A DNA stretch of 64,000 bases from Dicaeum eximium (lineage: Eukaryota > Chordata > Aves > Passeriformes > Dicaeidae): the NCBI GenBank assembly GCA_013396995.1, contig VWZP01010280.1:248001-312000 (forward strand), written 5' to 3'. Shown here one piece after another: positions 37,688 through 51,400 of this stretch. Within the stretch, counting starts at the first letter, position 1; each line of letters begins with the position of its first letter. Below the pieces are notes generated by a model, which was not told where the DNA came from, did not search any database, and was given only the letters and a program-made list of their open reading frames with translations. The translations under genes were made by a program, and so were the position numbers.

Positions 37688-40229
37688 TTAAACAAACAGA
37701 ATTCTATTTTTGTTTTACTTGGTTCATAGATTTCTTCTGCTTTTCCAACTGTTTCATAAATATATTTTTCCTGACTGGCAAATCACTCAAAAAATCTATT
37801 TCACCAAAGCATGTTTCAACCTAACTATAAGACAGCCTTTGTCATAAAGATGTGGAGTTTTGGCTGGATAGTTAATCTAAATGGACAGACAGCACACTGC
37901 ATGAAAGTGAAGACCAGAAAGATATCAATCAGGATTTCTTCGGGCTTCATTCGGTATGTCACAATAAATTATATTCCAACATCCTACATTCCTAAATTCC
38001 AATAAATTATAGCTACTTCTGAATGGGCAGTTATTATACTTAGTATTTTCTCTGGCAGATCAGTGAATTCTAGATAAACTACAGATAATATTTAACCATC
38101 CTTTCGGAGGAAAAAAATATTCAGCTGTGTTCTGGCTGCACCTAAAAACACTGGATGTCAGGTGGTAGAGACAGTAAAAATTGTGAATAGGGACTAATTA
38201 GCAATTAAGGAAACTAGACTGAAAACAAAGGCATGAATAGAAACCTAACTACATAGAAATAACTGTCCCTTTGGGCCAGACCTATAGTAGGTGGACATTA
38301 GCATAAATCCTCAGGAGTTTATATTTAACCTCTAGAAGTGCTTAACTTCATCAGTCAGTGGCAAGGCAGTTAGCACATTTAAAAGGAAAAAGCTTGGGAG
38401 GTGTATTTTATGGGAAAGCTCATCAATTCCAGAGTCTGCAGAGAAAATAATAATTTTAAATGGTCTTCACAAAATGCAATCCTGTAGCAGTTACAACACA
38501 CCAGCCCTTCAAACTGTGGAAGAGCTGCACCCTGCAGCAGTGCCAAAGACAAGCACACACCTTCATGTTGCTACTTGTAGAAGAAGCTAATTGCAATGCA
38601 CCCTGAAATCCTCACTGTGATGAATTAATTAACTTTAAAGGACAAAAAAGGATTTACTAATTCCAAAAAGCTTTCATATTTATGTTTGGATGGAAGAAGC
38701 AGACTGAAGTTTCAAAGGGTGATCCAAGACAGTTGGTCACAGGTGAGGAAATTATCAATTACTCAAAGCTGAAGTCTACAAACCAGTTTTAGTGCTGTCA
38801 TTCTCATTTAAATCCTGCAAAGTTAGCTTGTAGCTTAAGAACTGTGGACAGAGACAGTTCCCAGACCTTTGTCTGATGATTTCTGCCTAAAGTAAATGTA
38901 CTGAGACAGTGCATGTTTTGGAAAGTGGTGCTGCATAGCAGGAAGACCTGACCTCTCCTACCTCTCAAGCCAGGTATACTTCTGAGGCAGAGGCTGTGGA
39001 GTCAGACATGGACAGACTTGGGAAGCTCTGGTCCCTTCTTTCCCTTTAACTACAGTGGGCAGGATTTGGACAGTGTTTAGACCCCAGTAAAAAAGCAACA
39101 TTTTAGTGCATACAAAGTTCTTTCCTAAAATTGTGGTCACTAAAGCTTTTAGCATTGTCCGTGTGCATGGACCATGAAGAATGCCCTGGTGACACCCAGC
39201 AGGGGTCTTGGAACCGTTGCGATTTAATCCAAAAGTCAGTTTGCACCAGCCTTTTCCAGCCTCTGGCACTCCTACCCATTCAAATATTATGTTCAAAAAC
39301 TAACAACTTTACTAGACTCATTAACATTTTCATAAGGCTTCTGAAAACATCGAATTAATTTGATATATGTGTTAAATTCTATGATCTGTAACATTCTGTA
39401 ATCAGTGTTTGATAACACAAAGTCTTTCAATAATTATATGCCTTCAATTTTGCAGACTTAGTAAAAACTAAAACTGTAGAAACAGCATGATATTTTTGAA
39501 TATCACAAAGATTTGAATATGCCTGCAGATTTTACAGAATAAAAAATAGTCAGTTACAGGAAAAAAAAGCAAGTTCAAGTAAGAATACTTGCCTATATGA
39601 AACAGTCATGGCATGTGTTCAGAATTTCATTGCCATTTGTTTGAAGTTATTCCTTTATATCAGCTGCCAGCCTGGTAGTAAGAGTCAGGTAAAGAATTGG
39701 GTATGGGTTTAGATACCTGTCATACGTCAGGGCCTTATGTAGGCCTGGTATAAAATGCTAGGCATGGTGCCAGTAGCTCCATAGTGGGTACCAGGAATTT
39801 TAAAAATCACGGATCCAACCCCTGTAAATAATGGGTTTCTTTACAAACTCCATGCCTGAAGGCATGCTTACTGACTAGGGTCACAAGTGTTCTACCTCTG
39901 TTTCAGGAATTTTTGCAGCATGTTATGACCAGCTCTGGTGACTAAAAAGCAGTGAGAGCCTATTCATGGACTTCAGTGGAAAATGGATGAGGCCTGAAGT
40001 AAGGCGACCAACTGCCTGCTAGTGAATATGCCCAAAAGCAAAATAAGGAATAGCTCATTCATTTTCCCAAGCTCAGAAAATACATTTACAAGATGCTTTC
40101 AGCTGGGAGGATGGACCTCTGTTGAAATCCTGAATTAAAACAGTTTCAGGCAATTTGCTTTTCCTTCTTCTTGACATGATGCTACTTGAGTAAAACAGAG
40201 GTAAAGATACCCTCATGTAGGTTCTGTTG

Positions 40230-40428
40230 GGAGAGATGTTCTTTGTAAAGAGCAGGTTGACAAGAGAAGTTGTGGATGTCCCATTCCCGGAAGTGTCCAT
40301 GACCAGGCTGGATGGGGCCCTGAGCAACCTGGTCTAGTGGAAGGTGCCCCTGCCCATGGGAAGAGGGCTGGAACTCAATGATTTTTAAGGTTCCTTCCAA
40401 CCCAAACAATTCTCTGATTCTGTGATAT
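40230..40428 (+). mobile_element. CR1 LINE, 3' end (5'-truncated), avian type
   Basis: Sense copy, strongly 5'-truncated. It reads ..AGTTGTGGATG.. then CCAGGCTGGATGGGGCCCTGAGCAACCTGGTCTAGTGGAAGG (40305-40345), CCCTGCCCATGGGAAGAGGGCTGGAACTCAATGAT, AAGGTTCCTTCCAACCCAAAC, and finishes with the octamer-like tail ATTCTCTGATTCTGTGATA. That tail, in place of poly(A), is diagnostic of avian CR1. The copy is much better preserved than the elements at 11, 24 and 28 kb, so it is younger. The minus-strand frames 40073-40327 and 40182-40409 are products of this repeat, not genes. Confidence 0.95.
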
Positions 40429-43169
40429 GCTAAAGAAATGCAAGTATCATGTTCCCTGCAATTAAGACACCTCAGAGTGAACAGAAGATGTGAAATTGAA
40501 AAGAAAAGAAAGAAAAAAAAAAGTTAAGAACAACAGCAAGAAAAGTAAACCAATAAATATTACCTGTGCTATACTTGGCTGGGCATGTCTGCCATCCCAA
40601 GGCCATTTCCATTCTCTGTCCATTCATTTTTATTAGTCACCAGACCTCCCTCCTGATTAAGCATCACTGTTACACTGTTGCTGTAAACAAGCAGAAATAT
40701 GAAACCTGTTTTTCCTGGTGTGTCTCAGTGAAGCCACGCAATCCAAGAAGCTCTCTTTGATCTCCAAGTCCTTAATTAAAGAGCCACTTCGTATATCTGC
40801 TCCTTCATCTGACTTTCCTCATGGAATAGGCATGTGAGGCAGTTATCACTTTTTATCCCTGTGATACAGACTAGAGCTGGGTTAAATTCTTGGTTTAGTA
40901 ATTAAAATTAAAAACAAACTGTTGTTAAATGCTGTGATATTAATGCCATTTCCAATCCTTATTAAATTCCTGTGAGTTCTAAAACACTTCAAAATTCATT
41001 GTAAAATTTAAAGGAAGAAAAAATAAGGTCAAATAACATGTAGATGTCATGCATGTATGAGCCCTCAGTTGGTTGTTTCAGGAACATTTTTATGTCTCTA
41101 TATTTAATATTTATTAAGAATAATATGGATGCTGATAACATTATCCAGAAGAAAAATGCTGACATTCAATTTACAAGGTCTGGTGGGCCTGAATCTTCAG
41201 AGGAAATCACCTGTGTGCTTGCTTTCCCACTAGAAGGGATCTGTTTTTACAGCTGCATTTGAAATTGATACAGACGATATAGAAAATACCAGTATTCATC
41301 CTGCAGTTTAACAACAGACCCCTTTAGATAGGAGACCTACCCTCAAAATGAAGAAAGCTGTATAGAAGGATAAACATCCAAACAAATCCTTGCAATTGTT
41401 TTAACAAGATAGCATAACACAAACCTAGGAGAATGAATGAAACCCAGTGAAAGAAACAGAACCAAGATGAAAATATAAAACCATGAGCAACATTTTTTAA
41501 ATTACTTATCTTAAAACAGGTATCTACTCAGCTCTCAAAAAGACAATTATAGCCTTAATTTCTATCCTTATTAAAAACAGACTAGAAAAAGGAGCTGGAA
41601 GAGACTTCTGACAGAACTCAGATGCATTTAATTAGAGGAGCCAAACAACTGCAAGTATTTGGTGGGGGTCGCCCCCAAATATGTCAATTCCTTGTTGTAT
41701 GTAAACTTCTCAGTGTTAGGTCAGTAGCCCCACTTTCTCCATAAAGTGATGCTAATTATTTTTAATACAGAAAATTATAATTATGATTGAACAATATATA
41801 GAACAAATAGCATTTCATCAGGCCTTTCTATGACCTGTATGATGCATTGTGCCTCACTGCATTGTCAGGCACTAAGAAGTAGTGAAGGAGACAAAAGTGT
41901 GCCTACAATTTGTCTCGGTGAAACACCCATCTGCAGCTTGTGTCATGTATTCCAGGCACCCAGAAGGCTAGCTCCCAATTGCTTGCTGCTTTCCTTTGTA
42001 TATTAAAATTTTCTAGTAAGCCACAGTGCAACCTGTTCTCACAACAAATGGGAAGTTCAAAGCTATTTCAATCTAGCTTAGCAATTTAGACAACATAGTG
42101 CTCTGGGGCTGCTGGAAAAGATGGGGGCATTTGACTCCTAGAAGGGACCTGTAGAGGGGACAAGCTCCTTAACCCCCATCTGACTAGCACACAAGATAGA
42201 AGTGGTGTTTTTCCTCTTCCCAAGTCAATATTCTCCAATGCCAAACTCTCCACAGACTATTCATCTGTCTGAACAAAATTCTGGCCATCAAACACTGTGT
42301 CCAGTTTTATGTTTTTGAGTGAAGAGGGTAGATGAAAAACAATCAACCAAAATAAGCCCAGCCCATTGTTAGACACCCAACTAAGATATGACTCCAGGCT
42401 GCAGAAAAAAAATTATGTTGCACAACATATCACCTCTCGCATGTCCGTTATTGTTCACATTGTTCATATCCTTGTACAGCTTCATGCTCTCTGCACTAAT
42501 TCGCAGCTTCAAGGAAGTGCTGATAGTGCACCTCCCTGCCTGCTAGGAAGGCAGATGCTGCCATGTCCAAAAGGGGTGCAAGTTCCAACTATAATGAGAC
42601 TTGGATAATGGCTAAATATGCTGATATAGAACCCCCCCGTGGGAGTTTACAGAGCTTTGGCAAACAGCAAGATGCTCAGCGGCCAGCTAAAATAAGAGTC
42701 AAGGAGTTGTTATTATTCTCTAGTTTTATGGCTTCTGTTACATACCTCTGCAGAGAACACAGGGACTAACACTCTCTATCATCTCTGTATCCTGGGTACT
42801 GGGTCCAGATGCATATGGGTAAGTGAAGCCACTAACCCAGTCATGTCCTTCCTTGAACAAGCAGGTTGGGAGGAATGGAAGATGAGCAGAGCCCTCAGTA
42901 CAGAATCCACCCACTTGACTAAGCACAACCTGCTGATCTCCCAATTCCCTCCCCAAGCAATATCAGCCTTAAGTGGCAGATTCTACAGGGAATTACAGGA
43001 TTTTGCAATCTTTTAAATTGTGTTTCACATGAGAATCCTGAGGAGCTTTGTAAACATTGGTGGTAAATATTATTAAATACGTTAGTCTCAAAAAGGGATC
43101 TAGTAAGATGACCAAGATCATGTAAGTTGCCTGTGGTTAAGCTGGAACCAGAAATGACCATGTCGACCT

Positions 43170-43189
43170 ACACACACACACACACACAC
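43170..43189. repeat. (AC)n microsatellite
   Basis: About ten uninterrupted CA units; likely polymorphic. Confidence 0.9.
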
Positions 43190-45419
43190 CTAGCAGAGAT
43201 CCTTTTACTGTGAGGAGCAGTCAACTTTGAAAGTCTATCTGATTTTTTTTACTTCACCTTCACCATTTTGTATTCCATATACCTGTTGTGCAGCTCTTCA
43301 TTGCTATTGCTTACTTCATCCTTCTGAGAAAGAACAATAATTTAAATATTTTTAAATTTTTTTATCTGACAGCCAAATTTTTATAAATTTCAGTACCATG
43401 ATTGATCTTGATAAGGAAGCAGAGAGAGTTTGAGGCTGGCTAAACTAACCCAAACCTAGGAGGCATGTATTTAGTCCTGCCTTTGGCTGACATCCTTTTC
43501 AATCAGACACTCTATGTGCACTGTTCTAATGTATATATGAGCACATGCCTCCAGTACTTTTATCTGTTAGTCCTGAAGCAGTTATAAAAATGTGCAGGTC
43601 ATCACAGTAATATTAGGGAAACAAAACCATTCAAGGAAAAAATGAGCACAGAAGCTGGTCAATTTTGAGGTAAGCTAATTAGGTAAAACATCAGCTGATA
43701 AAAATCAAAGTAATGTTATTTTTTCAAGCCAATCTTTCTTGCTGTTCCAATTTTGCCATAAAAATATTGCTCAGTATAAACTTTTTGCTGACCAGGCTAA
43801 GCATAAATATTTAAGAACACTAAGCCAATTGTCATGGCACTAACACAGTCATCTGGTGACAGTATCAGCATATAGCAATATCAGAAACAGCATTTTACCT
43901 CTAACCTGATGGGCCAACAGGGTCTGCAAGTCCCTGCAAACATGCTCAGGTCCTATGAAAGGGAACACTGTGCTTGTAGGGAGACCTCATGATCTATTTT
44001 TGCCATAAAAGTTATCTTCAACTAGATGCTTAAATCAGCTGATTGCAGAGCTTTGGGGAATGTGGTAATATGGAAGACCCCAGAGCAGCTGCACCAGAGA
44101 CAGTCTCAGGTATTCTCAGTGTTTGGATGAGCTCTGTGCATTGTTGTAACAATTGCAGGTCAGGATCCACAATCCATGAGGGTAAATGACAGAGAGTTCT
44201 CTAAAACAGGCAATTCTAAGACATGATATGTCTTATAGGTGGGAAGACAACTGTGCTTATTTAAATAATCAGAAAATATGATGTTTCCTGTGTAAGCCCC
44301 AAACAATAAGCTTTTTTGTTGCTCTTCTTGGCTTTGCAAACACATTACATAGCAATTGGAAGGTGACATACACAGGCCAGCCAAAAAATGCAAATTCCAT
44401 ATTTTGCTGCAGCATCAATTCTTTTGGACTTTGGGCTACTCAGTTCTCCAAGGAGTCAAGCAGTGGTAATAACCCACCCCATGAGGAACAATAGGCCAGT
44501 GTACTATATTATACAATACATTGTAGCATATACACTTCACACATGAAAAACTGCTTGATTTTATACAGCCACTTACTACTAAACCTATTATTATGAATGA
44601 TGATTTTCCATGTAAGATTAAATCTGAATATGCTTATAATTTTGCCAGTGTACAGGAACTGTCAGTTAAATAGCAAGATATAACATTAGAAATTCAGAAA
44701 CTGTGCTGCAGATACAAAATTATACAAGTTAACTTTAATAACTTGTAAGTAATTAATAGTCATCATTACTTATCAGCAAAGATGTTTTTTCATTTAAACC
44801 TAGCCTCATTTATAAATTTCAATGTTTCTTCCCTGAAGAATTGATCAGGCAGTGTAAATCTTAACTATCCTGATACCTCTTCCATTCCTTGATACTATTT
44901 AAGCACTTTAGTTGGTAATCAGAGAATGGCTGATGTATTTGGAAGCTTCCATACATTTTAAATGCTTGGCCAGTTCTGTATGGGTATCCTCCAGGGTGTT
45001 AAGGCTATCTTGTACTATGATAGAAGGCATAAATATCAGCAGCATGAAGAAGTCTAGAGCCTGTCCTGTGAGACAACTGTGGTTGCAGCTGTACTATGGC
45101 AAGTATATTTTACTTAGTAAATTATTAAGAAACAAGAACTTAGTGGGTAAGAGTTGTAGACACAGAAATCCATGAGCTGCTGCTGGTCATTCCCTTTATC
45201 AAATTAAGATAATAAGCCTGTGATGACAGACCAAGCAAATGGGAGCTCCAAGAGACAGGAAAGGGTATGGACAGGTTAGTGGAAGCTGGTTGTCTCAACC
45301 CTTTAGGTGCTCCTCTGGGATTAAGAAAACTCCAACAGCTGCCAGACTATACAGTGCACTTGCATGTGCATAATCTTGAGATCTCTGACACAGAAGAGTA
45401 AGAGGCTGCCTGTGAGCAC

Positions 45420-45461
45420 AAGGTGGAATCAATAGGGTGGAATCAATAGGGTGGAATCAAT
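45420..45461. repeat. 14-base minisatellite, three copies
   Basis: Three head-to-tail copies of the unit AGGGTGGAATCAAT, the first differing by one base at its start. Two copies are identical, so the expansion is recent. Confidence 0.9.
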
Positions 45462-48400
45462 ACTCTTGCAAACTTAATAGCTCAGAGACACCAAGAGCAA
45501 CTCTCCACCAGAGCATTTCAGAAATTATTTGTTACAGCCAGAAGAAAGTGGATGCCACATTTTCAGAAAACAGAAGAGATGTTATAATTTCATTCAGTGC
45601 CCATTTTGGTTATGGAGCTGATCCTCCATGCTAGGATGCTGGATGTCTCTGCAGCAGTCTTAACCTTCACCAGCCAAGGAATATCAGTCCTGCAGCCCCA
45701 GTGGCACCTGACCAACTTCATGGCCAGCATTAGGAAGAAAATGAACAAATGCTTTTTTCTTTTTTTTTACATGGCAATGTCTTAAAGAATCAAAAGATCA
45801 GTGCAGAGTAAGCAGTTCTTCCCTTCAGATCATCAAATCTGTCCATGTTTTAGGCAGAACTAAACTAAGATGTAATGTCATGTGAAGAACTTTTCAATTA
45901 GTCCATTAGTTCTCTCATTCAGAGCAAAAGTGGCATTATGTCAAATATATGTGATCAGATGGTTTCCAGCAGGAAAAGGCTTAATACAATGTCTGAAAGC
46001 AGTCATCCTATATTCTACTAGCAAAGAATAGTGGATCTGCAGTGGCTCTGTAGAAAACCTTGTTGGCAGATGCTCAGAGATAATCAGAGATATTTAAAAA
46101 AATATTATATCCAAAAATCAAGGAGAGTTATTGTTTGACAATTTCTTCTTTATGCTAATCCATAAAGAAGATTCTTCAGAAGATAACTTCAGTTAAATCA
46201 GACATTCAGAATTGCTGTTCAGGTATTACATAATTCTAACCACCTCTGCTAAGAGCCATATAACTCTTACCTCTTTCTTCAGAGATGTTGGATGAGAGTG
46301 AGAAGCTGATTGTGGTGGGTGCCTGACTGGCATCAATTTGCACAGCAGAAGCTAGATGGGAAGAAAACAGATTACAGTGCTTAGGATCATATATTAAAGG
46401 GTTAGTCTGCTTTCAAAAACATAAACCCAAAGGTTTTTTTGTTTTGTTTTGTTTTTTTAAGCGGAAGACTGCAGTAGCACCTAGAGAGCTAGAATGGGCT
46501 TGACCCCAACCTGTGGTTCTGCACTAAGGATTACTTACACTTGCTGAATGAAATGCTCTGGATGCAAATATTTTTGCTGGCGCAATATGTTATGACTCTA
46601 TCACTCACCTTGAAAGAGGAGACTAAAAATGCTTTGATAAATGGTTTGAAACATTGCCCAGTTTCACTGGCTTTGTTCTTCTAAGTGTTTGTACCTCTTG
46701 CTTCAGCTGCAAAGTTATTTCATCATGTTCTAAAACACTCCTATGCAGAGAACTGCAGTATAACAAGCTATAAAGGGGAGCATGTTGGCCTAATCAGCCA
46801 GCTGAGAGCGTAAACTTAGCAGAAAGTGCTTTCTACCCTTTGGAGGACAACATTACAACACAGCACATTTACACAGCATGACCTTACCTTTACTTCCGAG
46901 ACATTTTTGGTGCTGTCTCAGGTTTTCTTTTTTCCTTTGTAGTGCAGGCTGGTAAACCAAAGCTTTTGCATTGTTCTCTTCCAATGGCAGTAATTTCACA
47001 CTGTACATTTGGATTCAAGAGCACCACTTTCAACCTCCTCTGAGACTTGGCTTCACGTGGTTCCCACACTTTTGTACACTAGTGACTTCTGGGGCTAATT
47101 CTGGTAATCAATCCCCTCACTGAGCTCTCCCCAGCAACAGGTTAGCATGTTACCAGTCTCATACCCAGCAAGGAGCTGCAATTTCTGTCCAAGTTCTTGC
47201 AACATGCTGGCAGCCACGGAGTTACTCAATATATTCAGTGGTGAGCTCTCATCTGCTTGTGGGATAAAGATGTTGGGCAGATCCTTGGGTTTGAGCCCTC
47301 TATAGTGGTTTTACACAAGGACACATTATAAAACTGGGTATTTTTCTTTTCTTGTTGTACCACTCTTTAAGAAAGCATCTTCATGCCCTTGCGTATGCTC
47401 CTCTGTACAAATGATACTCCTGCCTTGAATTGGGCTGAGGAGGAAAAAAGCTGTATTATTCAGTGAGACCAATACCAGTTAAAAACCCCAGAAAACAGAC
47501 TGGTTATATTTGCTGCCACAATCATATGTGAACAGGCTGCCAGCGTGCCCCTACACAGCTGAGACTGAGCCACATTTCCTTCCAAAGAAGACACGCCTAG
47601 ATCAAGCTTAGAAACACCTGTGCAGAGCAGCATGCGGAGATTTAGTGCAGCCTGTGCCAAACCAGGATCCCTGCTGAAGTGCAATATAATCTAATTTAAC
47701 ATGGTTATTGATGTCTCCTCTCCTATGTAAAATTATTTTCTCTTGCCCCAGAGAATGATAATCAAATAAATCCAAAATTTTCCTTTCTTAGATGTCACAT
47801 ACAAAGAACTTTTCGATGTAATGAAACTTTGAGTGTCTAAAAAAGTCTTCTCCAGTAGCTACTGATTCTATCTATCCTATTTTCTGTTGTTTTTTTTCTT
47901 TTCTTTCCTGTTTGGAAACTGATTTTTCATGTTTTTGAGAGGGCCATATTTATTATAATTAGAGGCCTGCAAATATGGAAGATTTCTTAACAATTTTTTA
48001 AAGTTCTAAAATCTAAAACACAAAGAAAGTTTACCAAGAAAAGTCTTAGTCTTCAAGCCACTAAACACAAACAAGCTTAGCTGTAACCACATGGTTACCC
48101 TTTCCAATTTCAATGGTAGCTTCTTTCACTCTCTGAATGCAGACAAAAAAGTTCATAAACTGAAACAATCTGGAGTAAATTTCTGAAATTCCAAAGCAAG
48201 TTTGGCAAACAAACAAGGTTTGTCCTTGGAACAAAGAAATACCAGTTTAAAGGAAATGTGACGAGATCTGAACTTAAAACCCAGTTATCCTGGGGAGTCA
48301 GGCCCCAGAGGAATGCTGTGAACACTGGCTCCCATTAGTCAGCAGACATGAATTTCATGAAATCCATAGAGCTCTGCTCCCAGCAATGTGCTATTGTTCA

Positions 48401-51400
48401 GTCCAAGTAGAACAAAGCTATTATGTGGCATTATATAACTAACTGTTCAAGGTTTTAAGTTTAATATATTAAACTCATGAAATGCTGACAGCAGAAATGA
48501 ACATTAGGTATCACGGCTCAAGGAGGTAGAGGTAGGACACTGTCACCTTCCCACTTTTCTCTCTCTGCTCACACTGCATGGCAGAGTGCCAGTTCTGGCC
48601 CCGTGCTTCCCACGTCTCTCCTGCTCTGTCCTGGCCACATCTACCTTGGGGGTAATTTTTGTGTCTTCCTTGAAAAAGTAGTTCACAGAAACTTCCTTGC
48701 TCCCACCACTAATGGTGTCACACCATTATCTAGCAGTAAAGCCAGGAGGAAGATCTATAGTGAAATACAGAACCATGAACAGTTCTGGTTTCTTGCCTTT
48801 CTCTTTCATTCTAATTTTCATCTCCAGCAAAATGAATGACTGTTTCCAATTTAAGACTGGAGGAGGTATGAAGGTGAAATAGAAGACTGGATATAAAAGA
48901 AAATACCCGGTGAAAGAAATACACAGGTACTGCTTCCAGCATTGCAGCTATAAACATTACTTCCATTACTCCCCAGAATGAAGAACGGGTGGAGCAAACC
49001 TGAGGAAAGTTGCTACGTCAGTAGGCTGTGGGAAGGAAATTGTTAGTGCTTTTCACACCACCAGTGAAGCTGAGAAATTACTTTTTGTGTGAGGTCTTGA
49101 AAATTTTCAGCAGATAAGAAAAGAACCTTCACTGTGTGAATGGGAATACATTAATATATCAGTGTATTAAATAATATAAAATTGATTACAAATCTCAAGT
49201 TCAAAATATAACTTTCTGATAATTTAGGTTCATACCACTCTAAACTAGGGTTTTCAGGAGATATAACCTACAATTATTTCTGAGGCTATACAATGTCTCA
49301 GTTTGTTATATGAAAAAGAAGACTGCTTCCATCTGCAGTTGTGGCTCAGTGAGTACATCAAGAAAGATGCTTTTATTATAAAAAATAATTTTTATGACTC
49401 TATCATAAATACCAAAAAAATTATTTAAAACCAGCAGTCTAGGCTCTTGGCTCTCTGTAGCCTTTCATCCCTTACCAAGCCTAGGCACAGGCACAGAGAT
49501 GTGCTCACTGCAGCATGTCCTAATGTATGTTTCTGCATACCTGCCTAATGCAATAGCTCCTTGTCACAGAAATATAAGGAGTCCTCCTGAGGCACGGACT
49601 TGTTTTGTTCATATGAATCTTGTAGTTTAAAAGAAATTTGAAAAGTAAGCTCTAAAGAAGGCCATTAGCTGACTTACTTTTATATTTCACAGCATGCATC
49701 TATTGATGCAAACTGAGAAGCATTTGCTTTGTCCCAGTCTGAGTACACACACAGCAGACTGTGCTTCTCACGGTGACTTTCACCACTTAGAGAGATGAAA
49801 TTTGCTTCTTTTCAGAAGCACTCATACATCCCTTGAAACCTGTCCTCCAAGGGACACAGATGTTGGGACACCAGCTGAGGCAAGGCAGTATGTTTGGATT
49901 ACAGCTGACAGGCTGTAATCTAACTGGTGTTCAGCAAAAAGAAAAAAAAGCAATCACTAAGGAATGTGGAAAGAAGACCACAGTGAACAGAGTTAAATGT
50001 GAATTTTTTTGTCTGGTTTTGCCACTTTGGTCTCACTACTTCATCTAGGTTATAAGAAAATTTTAGAGATGGCTGAGGAAATACAAGAATCCTTTGTCCT
50101 CAGCAATGGGTGACAGGGAATATCTTTCCTTCTAGAGTCCATAAGACATACTTGCTCTCATGCAGGAAACATCTTCCTTGTCTACTTCCAGCATTTAGGC
50201 CTAATATTAAACCTCTAGTCATAAAAGTTTTCCCATTGACTTTGGTGAATTTTTACAGCTGAGTAAGGACTATGAGTTTTGGCCCTAAGCTAGGAAAAAG
50301 AGTATTAAAGTGTCATAAACACATAAATAATGGCATCAGTCCCAGAAATACAAACAGAAACAAATACAATATCCCGCTGTTCAACTCTTCTGGGGGCTGA
50401 TATAGGCCACTTACTCCCTAGCTGTTCTTGCTCACCCTCTTTCCAGGATTAAACCACAGCTGTCAGAGACAGCTCCCCCACTCCATTCCATGGCATTTCT
50501 TGGCACTTACATAAGATTTGAAAAGAAAACACGAAGAAAACATAACATATGCTAAAAAAAAGTCTTTTTCTGAGGATCGTAATTTGTTTGGTCAGAAAAC
50601 AATGCAATTGCAGCAGTCTCCTTAGAAGAAAAATAAGAGGAGGTGACTCTCTCTGTTGTCTTTCACGAAAGTGTTTCAAATCCAGCTGAATGTTTTGGAC
50701 TGCATTCAGCCCTTCCCTTAATTCCCCAGCCACCGTCTGCCTTTGTCCAGGAGGTTGGTTAAGAAAAATGAACAGTGAGAAAACAAAAACCTCTAGCTAA
50801 AAATGGTACTCGCAGGTCTCTCCTGGCCTATGGCCTGACCAATACTTTCACCTTATCAAGCTGTCTAGTACAGCATGCAATTGAGAAAAATAGCATCCAT
50901 TAATATAATGTGTATTAAATGCTAGGAACAGCTGACTGGCAATAATAGAAGAAGGACAAAAAACTCTGAGCTGGTAAGGGCATTTTACAAGAGGTGCCTC
51001 ACTCTCTCTGCATCCATGAGCTTGGATCCTCTTAAAAGCAACCAGATGGGGAACGTGGAACCAATTGGTGGCCTCTTCATGTTAATGTTTGCTTTGTCAG
51101 TGCAGTCACGCCAACTTCTTATTCCCATTTTGCAATTTTTTTTCAGCATTCCTATTTTTGCACATTAGTTATCATGCTATTCTCCTCTTAGATATCCATA
51201 TTCTCTTATACATGGTGCTAATTCTGGGTCTGGAAGTAGCATAAGCTGGAAAATCCAGGTTATGGAAAATCCAAGCTTAACTTTGCTTTGTCCAATGTGC
51301 CCTCTCCCCTGACAGCCTGATGAACACAGCCTGGGTCCAGTAACACCATCTCGAACTGTAAAGACACTCAGTTAATCCTGTTTCTTCTAGCTCACTCACA

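Larger units (their letters stand above)
28660..40225. other. Intergenic, simple and short tandem repeats only
   Basis: About 11.5 kb without a supported gene. It contains a (TA)n at 32228, a 13-base duplication at 33746, a (TTG)n at 35581, an inverted repeat at 37245 and a 25-base duplication at 37638. Open frames reach 116 codons but have no recognisable domain, and several overlap on opposite strands as expected by chance. Confidence 0.5.

Noticed and set aside
38958..39296. 112-codon minus-strand open frame
   Set aside because: Translation shows no domain or known motif, no splice or promoter context, and a comparable plus-strand frame overlaps it.
40073..40409. Two minus-strand open frames
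   Set aside because: They run across the CR1 element at 40230-40428 in antisense and reflect the repeat.
47040..47300. Slightly GC-richer stretch considered as a possible solo LTR
   Set aside because: No TG...CA ends, target duplication or primer-binding site could be found.
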